A stretch of 12,706 nucleotides of DNA from JAOADN01 sp049323795 (GTDB lineage Bacteria; Pseudomonadota; Alphaproteobacteria; Rhodobacterales; Rhodobacteraceae): positions 1 to 12,706 of the forward strand of contig JBMOOH010000032.1 of NCBI GenBank assembly GCA_049323795.1, read 5' to 3'. The first letter of the stretch is position 1; each line of letters starts with the position of its first letter. The position numbers and the translations under genes were made by a program. A model generated the notes under the pieces. That model ran no database searches. It worked only from the letters and a program-made list of their open reading frames with translations, and was not told where the DNA came from. Positions 1 to 5,434 of the stretch are shown piece by piece.

Positions 1-55
1 TCACCTTCTCCTTCATCGCGTCACGCAAGCCGGGAAAGGCGGGCTGCTTCGGCAT
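1..55 (-). CDS. IS5-family transposase, N-terminal fragment (runs off the left edge)
   Basis: Reading leftwards from an ATG at 55, the minus strand encodes MPKQPAFPGLRDAMKEKV (18 codons) before the window ends. This resembles the conserved beginning of one group of IS5-family DDE transposases from alphaproteobacteria, which I recall as starting close to MPKQP-FPGLRDAMKKK. A GGGGAA stretch about 10 bases upstream of the ATG could be the ribosome binding site. The catalytic domain lies outside the window, so whether the copy is intact cannot be judged. The gene points away from the truncated yqhA and would sit just inside the IS end. The call rests on a short N-terminal match from memory: what is seen is an open minus frame with a plausible start; the family is inferred. 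Confidence 0.6.
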   Translation of the reverse strand, partial: MPKQPAFPGLRDAMKEKV

Positions 56-129
56 CGACAGGGTTCCCCGCAGGGATGCCCAAGTCTACCAGATCAGGCG
101 GAAAGCGGCAGGTTTTCCAGACGTTCCAG
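1..129 (-). mobile_element. Partial insertion sequence (IS5-like), one terminus inside the window
   Basis: The stretch holds the transposase start (55) and about 74 bases of non-coding DNA in front of it, a length typical between an IS end and its transposase. The outer boundary is inferred. Residues resembling YqhA begin at the codon at 130, and what precedes it does not resemble the hydrophobic N-terminal half of that family in any plus frame. A direct repeat of TTCCAGA at 115-121 and 124-130 lies at the presumed terminus. I cannot identify the inverted repeat or target duplication, because the other IS end is outside the window. The exact boundary is uncertain by roughly 20 bases. Confidence 0.5.
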
Positions 130-402
130 AACTTCGTGAGCCGGATGGAGGCCGTCGCCGACCATGCCGACCGGCCGGACTGGCAGGGGCAGGTCGACTT
201 CTCGACCCTCAAGCTCAAGCTCGTGGCCTCGATCGTCGCGATCTCGGGCATCCATCTGCTTCAGGTGTTCATGGACGTCGAGAAGTATCCCTCCGAGAAG
301 ATCTACTGGATGGTGGTCATCCACCTCGTCTTCGTCGTCTCGGGTGTCCTGCTCGCGACGATGGACTGGATCTCGCGTTCGGGCAAGTCGCAGGCCAGGT
401 AG
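76..402 (+). pseudogene. Truncated YqhA/UPF0114 (TIGR00645-like) membrane protein, C-terminal half
   Basis: From residue 19 (NFVSRM) the frame follows the C-terminal half of E. coli YqhA closely. There is DWQGQVDFSTLKLKLVASIV, where YqhA has NWLGKMD-SLK-KVAASIVAIS; then SGIHLLQVFMD against SSIHLLRVFMD; then IHLVFVVSGV. Two membrane segments are visible, at about residues 47-67 and 76-98. The family is about 164 residues; here only about 90 match, and the N-terminal membrane part is missing. The first 18 residues of the frame are unrelated and lie in DNA assigned to the IS end. The only ATG (76) has no convincing ribosome binding site, GCAGGG being immediately adjacent. The function of YqhA is not firmly established. 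This is probably a dead remnant cut by the insertion, although a short product from a start supplied by the IS cannot be excluded. Confidence 0.7.
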
Positions 403-470
403 ACCGGAACGGATGGGCGCGGGACGCCGGTGGCTGCTCCCCTTCCGCCGCGCCCCGGTCCGCCAGGCGG

Positions 471-499
471 TTGCTGCACCGCGGCGACACTGATAGCCT
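471..499 (+). promoter_or_regulatory. Possible sigma-70 promoter for the glycosyltransferase gene
   Basis: TTGCTG (471-476) and TAGCCT (494-499) are separated by 17 bases and end about 30 bases before the ATG at 531. The -10 box matches the consensus at only three of six positions, so this is a weak guess. The rest of 403-530 shows no gene or clear terminator. Confidence 0.22.
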
Positions 500-530
500 G
501 CCCGGGTCCGAGTGAAAGCGAGGTCCGTCG

Positions 531-1436
531 ATGCCCGAACCACGTGCCGTCCCCGAACTTTCGGTCGTCATCCCCGCCGTGAATGGCACCGACGACATCC
601 TCGGCTGCCTGGCCGCACTCCGGCGGACCCGGGGCGCGACGCTCGAGGTGATCGTCGCCGACCGGACGGGCGAGGCGCAGCGCTGGGCGATCGGGCGCGA
701 CTACCCCGAGGTGCGGCTGATCCGCGTCGCCCCCGGCACCTCCATCCCGGCGATGCGCGAGGCGGCGATCCGCGCCGCGACCGCGCCGGCGGTCGCCGTG
801 ATCGAGGATCACGTCATCGTCCCGCCCGACTGGGCGCGGAGGATGCTCGACGCGCTTGCCGAGGGACACGACGTTGTCGGCGGCGCGATCGAGAACGCCG
901 CGACGGGCAGCCTGATCGACTGGGCGGCCTTCCTCTGCGAGTATTCCTCGGCGCTTCCGCCCCTTCCGGCGGGACCGTCCGCATGGCTTCCGGGCAACAA
1001 CGTGATCTACCGGACCTCGGTGCTGCGCCGCTTCGACGCGGTGCTTGCCGAGCACAAGTGGGAAAACCGCCTGCACGACGCGATGCGCGCGGCAGGGGTG
1101 GAGCTTCTGATGCGCCCCGACATCGTGGTCGGGCACAAGATGCACTACAGCTTCGGTCTCTACATGTCGCAGCGCTTCCTCTATTCCAGAAGCTACGCAG
1201 CGGCGCGCGCCGCCGGCTGGTCCCGCGGCGCCAAGCTGAAGATGGGCGCGCTGGCCTTCGCCCTGCCGCCCCTCATCCTTCTCAGGACCGTGAGCCGGGT
1301 CAGGGCCAGGCGCTACCACGTCGACAAGCTGATTCGGTCGCTGCCGCTTCAGGTGGCGTTCGCGATCTCCTGGGGTCTGGGCGAGGTCGCGGGCTACTGG
1401 TTCGGTCCGGGAAACGCGCTCGGCCGGGTGCGGTGA
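531..1436 (+). CDS. Family 2 glycosyltransferase with C-terminal membrane segments
   Basis: The 301-residue protein begins with a GT-A type fold: ELSVVIPAVN (9-18), then EVIVADRTGEAQRW (39-52), where D44 fits the usual nucleotide-sugar Asp. AVIEDHVIVPPDW (89-101) takes the place of the DxD metal-binding motif, here reading ED. LPGNNVIYRTSVLRRF (153-168) and the charged KWENRLHDAMRAAG (176-189) match the acceptor-side region of GT2 enzymes. Two hydrophobic stretches near 237-253 and 272-292 suggest membrane association. The likely role is transfer of a sugar from a nucleotide donor to an envelope glycan or lipid; donor and acceptor cannot be read from the sequence. The start is supported by GAGG at 520-523, seven bases before the ATG. 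It is a single gene, convergent with the DUF1289 gene, so no pathway context is available. Confidence 0.85.
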   Translation: MPEPRAVPELSVVIPAVNGTDDILGCLAALRRTRGATLEVIVADRTGEAQRWAIGRDYPEVRLIRVAPGTSIPAMREAAIRAATAPAVAVIEDHVIVPPDWARRMLDALAEGHDVVGGAIENAATGSLIDWAAFLCEYSSALPPLPAGPSAWLPGNNVIYRTSVLRRFDAVLAEHKWENRLHDAMRAAGVELLMRPDIVVGHKMHYSFGLYMSQRFLYSRSYAAARAAGWSRGAKLKMGALAFALPPLILLRTVSRVRARRYHVDKLIRSLPLQVAFAISWGLGEVAGYWFGPGNALGRVR

Positions 1437-1444
1437 GCACGCGC

Positions 1445-1487
1445 AGCCCCCGTCCTGCACGCCCGTCCTGCACCCGTCCCGGGGGCT
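1445..1487. terminator. Inverted repeat between convergent genes, possible bidirectional terminator
   Basis: AGCCCCCG (1445-1452) is perfectly complementary to CGGGGGCT (1480-1487). It lies 8 bases after the glycosyltransferase stop and touches the stop codon of the opposing DUF1289 gene. The 27-base loop is long for an intrinsic terminator, and there is no clear T tract on either side. Its placement between convergent genes is the main argument for termination. Confidence 0.4.
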
Positions 1488-1734
1488 ATTCTGCCGCGTC
1501 CCTGAGCCGCGCCGCCCGGCCCCCGCGCCGCTGCCTGAGCCGCGCGGCGCGGTCCGGCAGTTCCGCCATGATCGCCTGACGCTGCGCCGGTTCCATCCGG
1601 CTCCACGCCGTGATCTCCTCGATCGTGCGGTGGCAGCCGATGCAGAGACGCTCCACCGGGTGGATCGTGCAGATCTTGATGCAGGGGCTGTCCACCTCGT
1701 CGCGTCTCCAGATCTCGTCCGTGTCGTCGCTCAC
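1486..1734 (-). CDS. DUF1289 domain small cysteine-rich protein
   Basis: The 82-residue protein carries the DUF1289 signature: SPCIKICTIHPVERLCIGCHRTIEEITAW, with cysteines C18, C22, C31 and C34 in a CxxxC...CxxC arrangement that probably binds a metal such as zinc. An Arg-rich tail follows (62-78). The family is small and widespread in proteobacteria, and its function is unknown. The start is a GTG at 1734 whose first bases overlap the ruvX stop (GTGA). GGAG lies seven bases upstream inside ruvX, which supports this start and suggests translational coupling. It is the last gene of the ccmI-ruvX cluster. Confidence 0.88.
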   Translation of the reverse strand: MSDDTDEIWRRDEVDSPCIKICTIHPVERLCIGCHRTIEEITAWSRMEPAQRQAIMAELPDRAARLRQRRGGRAARLRDAAE

Positions 1735-2234
1735 CCGCCATCTCCGGGGCCGCCTCCGGGCCGTGCGGACCAGAGATTGGCCATCCGGTCGAGCGCCCCC
1801 TGCAGGATATAGGCGGCGGCGACGTGATCGATGACCTCGGCGCGACGTTTTCGTGACGTATCCGCCTCGAGCAGCGCGCGCTCGGCCGCCACGGTCGAAA
1901 GCCGCTCGTCCCAGAAGCCGATCGGCAGGTCGGTCAGCCGCTCGAGGTTCCGCGCGAAGGCGCGGGTGGACTGGCAGCGCGGGCCCTCGCTTCCGTCCAT
2001 GTTGACGGGCAGGCCGAGGATCAGCCCCCCGATGCCGCGCGCCGCGACGATCCGCAGAAGCTCGGCGGCGTCCTGCGCGAACTTCACCCGCCGGATCGTC
2101 GACAGCGGCGTCGCGATCCTGCCCCGCCTGTCCGACACGGCGACCCCGATCGTCCTTTCGCCGAGATCGAGCCCGGCGATCGCCCGGCCTGCCGGCAGGG
2201 CCGCCGCGAAGCCGGCGATGTCGGACAGGATCAC
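1731..2234 (-). CDS. ruvX: RuvX/YqgF family Holliday junction resolvase-like nuclease
   Basis: The 167-residue protein has the RNase H-like fold motifs of YqgF/RuvX in order: AIAGLDLGERTIGVAVSD (19-35, catalytic D23), GGLILGLPVNMDGSEG (69-84), FWDERLSTVAAERAL (108-121, catalytic E110) and VIDHVAAAYILQGALD (135-149, D136). In other bacteria YqgF proteins cleave or resolve branched DNA and also take part in maturing the 5' end of 16S rRNA. The length fits the family (about 140-170). I chose the GTG at 2234 because its GTGA overlaps the ccmI stop, GGAG lies seven bases upstream, and the sequence further upstream in this frame is an out-of-frame reading of ccmI. The Gly-rich end (159-167) is not conserved in the family. 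It is the middle gene of a three-gene operon. Confidence 0.93.
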   Translation of the reverse strand: MILSDIAGFAAALPAGRAIAGLDLGERTIGVAVSDRRGRIATPLSTIRRVKFAQDAAELLRIVAARGIGGLILGLPVNMDGSEGPRCQSTRAFARNLERLTDLPIGFWDERLSTVAAERALLEADTSRKRRAEVIDHVAAAYILQGALDRMANLWSARPGGGPGDGG

Positions 2235-3490
2235 CGGGCCACTCCGGCCTTTCTGGCGGCGGCGGCGATCCGCTCCAGATCGTCCGGCGCTGCGGCGAAG
2301 ACGTTCTGCGCCTCGTCCCAGACCGCCCGGGCCCTGGCGGTGTCGCCGAGGACGCCGAGGGCGGTGATGAGCTGCGCCCATTCGGCGCTGCTGCCGCCCT
2401 GCGACGCCAGCCGCTGCGACAGGCGTTCGACCATTCCCCCGATCATCGCCTGCCGGTCCTCCGGCGGCATCGCGGCGGCCGCCGCGATGTCCGCCGCGCC
2501 GGGACCGGGCGCATCCGCGGGCGGGGGAGGGGGCGTGTATCTCACCCCGGCGGCGCGCGCGACCATGTCGATGCGCTCGCGTACGAACGGGATCCAGGGC
2601 GCCCCGGGCGGGCTCGCATCAAGCAGCGGGGCCCAGAACCGGAAGGCAAGGTCGGGACGGCCGATCTGCGCCTCGAGCAGGCCCATGTAGAACCGCGCCG
2701 TGCCGTTGCCGGGGTCGCGGCTCAGCGTCTCGCCGAGCGCCGCCTCGGCCTCGGGCGAGACATAGCCGTTGGCCTGCAGGATCAGCGCGTCGGCCAGCGA
2801 CGCGCTGTCGCCCGCCGTCGCCGCGCGGCCCCGGATCCCGATGAGTTGCGACCACGCCGCCGCCGCCTCGGCATAGTTGCCGAGGGCGGCTTCGTTCTGC
2901 GCCAGAAGCTCGAGCCCGCGCTCGTCCCCGGGCCGCTTCGCCACTGCCTCGCGCAGACGGGTCATGAGATCGGCCATCTCGGGATCCTGCGGGTCCTTGC
3001 GGACCGCCGCGGGAAGCTTCGCCACGGCCTCGGCCTGCGACGGCCGGTTGGCGCGGATCGCCTCGGCCCGCGCGATCCGCTCCGCCAGCGGCACATCGGG
3101 ATAGCCGGGGGCGCCGAGCCAGGCATAGCTCGCCAGAGCCCCGAGCATCGCCAGCCCGACGACCGACACGGCTGCCGCGGTGCCGCGGCGCGGCGCGGCC
3201 TCGGTCCGGTCCTCGCGCGACGCCCGGTCGGCCTCGAGGATCCGCCGCGCGATCTCGGCCCGCAGGCGCTCGGCCTCGTCGGCGGCGAGCGTCCCGCGCA
3301 CCACGTCGCGCGCCACCTCGGACAGCTGGTCGCGGTAGACCGCGATGTCCTCCGCCCGCGCCGGCGGGCCGCCGCCCGTGTCGCCCGTGCCCGCGCCGCC
3401 CGCACGCGCGGCACCGCGCAGGAGCAGAAGCCCGCTTGCCAGCGCAAGCGCCCCCGCCACAAGCCAGAAGAGAAGGATGCTGCCGTCCAT
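2231..3490 (-). CDS. ccmI: Cytochrome c-type biogenesis protein CcmI
   Basis: The protein is about 419 residues. A first membrane helix (about 5-25, ILLFWLVAGALALASGLLLL) is followed by the CcmI hallmark EDIAVYRDQLSEVARDVVRG (47-66) and EAERLRAEIARRILEADR, which forms a helical, coiled-coil-like cytoplasmic stretch. A second helix lies near 105-126 (AAVSVVGLAMLGALASYAWL). The remaining 290 residues are a periplasmic TPR-type domain (for example DERGLELLAQNEAALGNYAEAAAAW), with a Pro/Ala linker before the C-terminal part. CcmI chaperones apocytochrome c and delivers it to the CcmF/H haem ligation complex in the inner membrane. An in-frame ATG nine bases upstream (3499) is equally possible, and neither start has a clear Shine-Dalgarno. 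The stop overlaps the ruvX GTG. It is divergent from soxB. The other ccm genes are not nearby. Confidence 0.9.
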   Translation of the reverse strand: MDGSILLFWLVAGALALASGLLLLRGAARAGGAGTGDTGGGPPARAEDIAVYRDQLSEVARDVVRGTLAADEAERLRAEIARRILEADRASREDRTEAAPRRGTAAAVSVVGLAMLGALASYAWLGAPGYPDVPLAERIARAEAIRANRPSQAEAVAKLPAAVRKDPQDPEMADLMTRLREAVAKRPGDERGLELLAQNEAALGNYAEAAAAWSQLIGIRGRAATAGDSASLADALILQANGYVSPEAEAALGETLSRDPGNGTARFYMGLLEAQIGRPDLAFRFWAPLLDASPPGAPWIPFVRERIDMVARAAGVRYTPPPPPADAPGPGAADIAAAAAMPPEDRQAMIGGMVERLSQRLASQGGSSAEWAQLITALGVLGDTARARAVWDEAQNVFAAAPDDLERIAAAARKAGVAR

Positions 3491-3555
3491 GACGCCCATG
3501 TAAGCCGAACCCGCGCGCCGCAAAAGCCGAAACCGCTGCACGCGCCCGGCCACAC

Positions 3556-3597
3556 TGTCGCATCCGCGCGGAATGTCGCATTTTGCCCGCATGCGAC
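3556..3597. promoter_or_regulatory. Operator-like array of three GTCGCAT half-sites
   Basis: Two direct copies of TGTCGCAT (3556-3563 and 3574-3581) stand 18 bases apart. A third copy is inverted, ATGCGAC (3591-3597). The last two form a dyad GTCGCAT-N9-ATGCGAC. The 10-base palindrome TCCGCGCGGA (3563-3572) sits between the first two. The array lies in the intergenic region between ccmI (start about 65 bases away) and soxB (start about 127 bases away). It looks like a transcription-factor site, most plausibly for the catabolic sox operon, but no regulator gene is in the window and I recognise no specific family consensus. The rest of the 233-base gap shows no small gene and no convincing -35/-10 pair. 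Confidence 0.5.
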
Positions 3598-3723
3598 GCT
3601 TGCAAAGAAGTGGCGCCCGGCCGCGTCCGTCAGATAGCGTCACCACAGCGCTGGGCCGTCCGGCGGGCAGAGCCCGGATGGCGCAGACGGGACGGCAGGG
3701 AACGGGCAGGGAGCGGGGACCAG

Positions 3724-4968
3724 ATGCAGCGCTATTCCGTCTTCGCCGTGGCGCGCAAAGCCCTCGGGCATCACGAAGGGTGGGAACGCGCCTGGCGTTC
3801 GCCCGCGCCGAAGGCATCCTACGACGCCGTCATCGTCGGCGCCGGCGGCCACGGCCTCGCCACCGCCTACTACCTCGGCCGGAACCACGGAATCACCAAC
3901 CTCGCGGTGATCGAGAAGGGCTGGCTCGGCGGCGGCAACACCGGCCGGAACACCACGATCATCCGGTCGAACTACCTGCAGGACGCCTCGGCCGCGATCT
4001 ACGAAAAGGCCCGCTCGCTCTACGAGACCCTCAGCCAGGACCTGAACTACAACGTCATGTTCTCCCCCCGCGGCGTGATGATGCTCGCCCAGACCGAGCA
4101 CGAGGTGAGGGGCTACAAGCGCACCGTCCACGCCAACATGCTGCAGGGCGTGGAGACCGAGTGGATCGGCCCGGGCCGCGTCAAGGACCTCTGCCCGATC
4201 ATGAACATCGACGGCCCGCGCTACCCCGTCCTCGGCGCGCTCTGGCAGCCGCGCGGCGGCACCGCGCGCCACGATGCGGTGGCCTGGGGCTATGCGCGCG
4301 CGTGCTCCGACATGGGCATGGACATCGTCCAGAACTGCGAGGTGACCGGCATCCGCGTCGAGCAGGGCCAGGTGACCGGCATCGAGACGACGAAGGGCGC
4401 CATCGCCACGAAGAAACTGGGCGTCGTCGTCGCGGGCCATACCTCGGTCTTGTGCGAAAAGGCCGGGTTCCGCGTGCCCATCGAGAGCGCCTGCCTGCAG
4501 GCGCTGGTGTCGGAACCCATCAAGCCCTGCATGGACGTCGTGGTGATGGCCAACACCGTGCATGGCTACATGAGCCAGTCCGACAAGGGCGAGATGGTGA
4601 TCGGCGGCGGCACCGACGGGTTCAACAACTATACCCAGCGCGGGTCATGGCAGCATATCGAGGAAACGGTTCGCGCGCTGATCGAGACGTTCCCGATGCT
4701 GAGCCGCCTCAAGATGCTGCGGCAATGGGGCGGCATCGTCGACATGACCGGCGACCGATCACCCATCCTGTCGAAGACACCGGTCGAGGGGATGTTCCTG
4801 AACTGCGGCTGGGGCACCGGCGGGTTCAAGGCGATCCCCGGGAGCGGTTGGGCGATGGCGGAACTGATCGCCAAGGGGCATTCGCCCCTGACGGAAGCCT
4901 TCGGGATGTTCCGGTTCCGGGAAGGGCGGTTCATTGACGAGTCAGTGGCAGCGGGGGTGGCGCATTGA
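3724..4968 (+). CDS. soxB: Sarcosine oxidase subunit beta (heterotetrameric)
   Basis: The 414-residue flavoprotein matches SoxB of the four-subunit sarcosine oxidase; about 405-417 residues is usual. The Rossmann motif DAVIVGAGGHGLATAYYLG (34-52) binds FAD. GGTARHDAVAWGYARA follows, where H183 corresponds to the histidine that carries covalent FMN in characterised enzymes. The C-terminal FAD-contact region reads GMFLNCGWGTGGFKAIPGSG. The beta subunit oxidises sarcosine; electrons go from FAD to FMN and on to oxygen. The start at 3724 is preceded by AGGGAG about ten bases upstream, and the in-frame upstream extension does not look like SoxB. It is the first gene of soxBDAG, separated from soxD by an unusually structured 142-base gap. 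Confidence 0.95.
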   Translation: MQRYSVFAVARKALGHHEGWERAWRSPAPKASYDAVIVGAGGHGLATAYYLGRNHGITNLAVIEKGWLGGGNTGRNTTIIRSNYLQDASAAIYEKARSLYETLSQDLNYNVMFSPRGVMMLAQTEHEVRGYKRTVHANMLQGVETEWIGPGRVKDLCPIMNIDGPRYPVLGALWQPRGGTARHDAVAWGYARACSDMGMDIVQNCEVTGIRVEQGQVTGIETTKGAIATKKLGVVVAGHTSVLCEKAGFRVPIESACLQALVSEPIKPCMDVVVMANTVHGYMSQSDKGEMVIGGGTDGFNNYTQRGSWQHIEETVRALIETFPMLSRLKMLRQWGGIVDMTGDRSPILSKTPVEGMFLNCGWGTGGFKAIPGSGWAMAELIAKGHSPLTEAFGMFRFREGRFIDESVAAGVAH

Positions 4969-4971
4969 TGG

Positions 4972-5091
4972 GCCATTCTCGTAGCGCCACGCCACCCACA
5001 GGCAGCGTCCGGCACGCGGGGCGGCACGCGAAACGCCCGCCCCGTGGGGGCGGGTCGGGCGCTGCCCGTGCTGCGCACGGGCGAGAACGGC
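4972..5091 (+). repeat. Nested inverted repeats in the soxB-soxD gap
   Basis: Several stems lie in this non-coding gap. Outer arms GCCATTCTCG (4972-4981) and CGAGAACGGC (5082-5091) pair at nine of ten positions. Middle arms GGCAGCG (5001-5007) and CGCTGCC (5060-5066) pair perfectly. A tight hairpin CCCGCCCC-GTG-GGGGCGGG spans 5036-5054. A second hairpin GCCCGTG-CTGCG-CACGGGC (5064-5082) overlaps the middle and outer arms, so it would compete with them. There is also a direct repeat GGCACGCG (5011-5018, 5023-5030). It could be an RNA structure tuning expression or mRNA stability between soxB and soxDAG, or a small palindromic repeat element. Neither tight hairpin is followed by a T run. Confidence 0.5.
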
Positions 5092-5110
5092 ATTCTTATC
5101 AAGGTGTCCC

Positions 5111-5434
5111 ATGCTGACCCTCACCTGCCCCTATTGCCATGTCGCCGCCGAGGAAACCGAACTTGCCCCGGGGGGCGAGGCGCATCTGAAGCGCTTCGGC
5201 CCCGGCTCGTCGGACGAGGACTTCGACGGCTACCTCTTCATGCGCAAGAACCCCAGGGGCGTGCATTTCGAACGCTGGCGGCACGCCTATGGCTGCGGCA
5301 AGTGGTTCCTCGCCGCCCGCGACACCGCGACGCTCGAGGTGTTCGGCACCTATCCGGCGCAATCGAAGGAGCCGCCCGCCGATCTCGTGGCCAAAATCAA
5401 GACGAAACGCCCGGACTGGGAGGGCTACAAATGA
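5111..5434 (+). CDS. soxD: Sarcosine oxidase subunit delta
   Basis: The 107-residue protein matches SoxD, the small zinc-binding subunit of heterotetrameric sarcosine oxidase. The N-terminal TCPYCH (C6, C9) and RWRHAYGCGKWF (H58, C62) supply the four expected zinc ligands; known SoxD proteins use two Cys, one His and one Cys at almost the same spacing. The stretch FDGYLFMRKNPRGVHFERW (38-56) is also typical. It has a structural role in the complex rather than its own catalysis. AAGGTG four bases before the ATG at 5111 serves as the ribosome binding site. The stop overlaps the soxA start in an ATGA, implying translational coupling. Confidence 0.95.
   Translation: MLTLTCPYCHVAAEETELAPGGEAHLKRFGPGSSDEDFDGYLFMRKNPRGVHFERWRHAYGCGKWFLAARDTATLEVFGTYPAQSKEPPADLVAKIKTKRPDWEGYK

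Noticed and set aside
303..1460. A 385-codon minus-strand open frame opposite the glycosyltransferase gene
   Set aside because: It is a composition-driven antisense frame; the plus strand carries glycosyltransferase motifs and a proper ribosome binding site.
2235..2381. A longer ruvX start that would add 49 residues
   Set aside because: The added sequence is Arg-rich antiphase reading of ccmI; the GTG at 2234 has a Shine-Dalgarno and begins just before the conserved RuvX core.
3640..4563. A 307-codon minus-strand open frame opposite soxB
   Set aside because: It is rich in His, Asp, Gly and Ala with no recognisable motif, and is fully explained as the complement of soxB codons.
4942..5124. 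A 60-codon minus-strand open frame in the soxB-soxD gap
   Set aside because: It overlaps the ends of both sox genes and covers the inverted repeats, and has no motif or convincing ribosome binding site.
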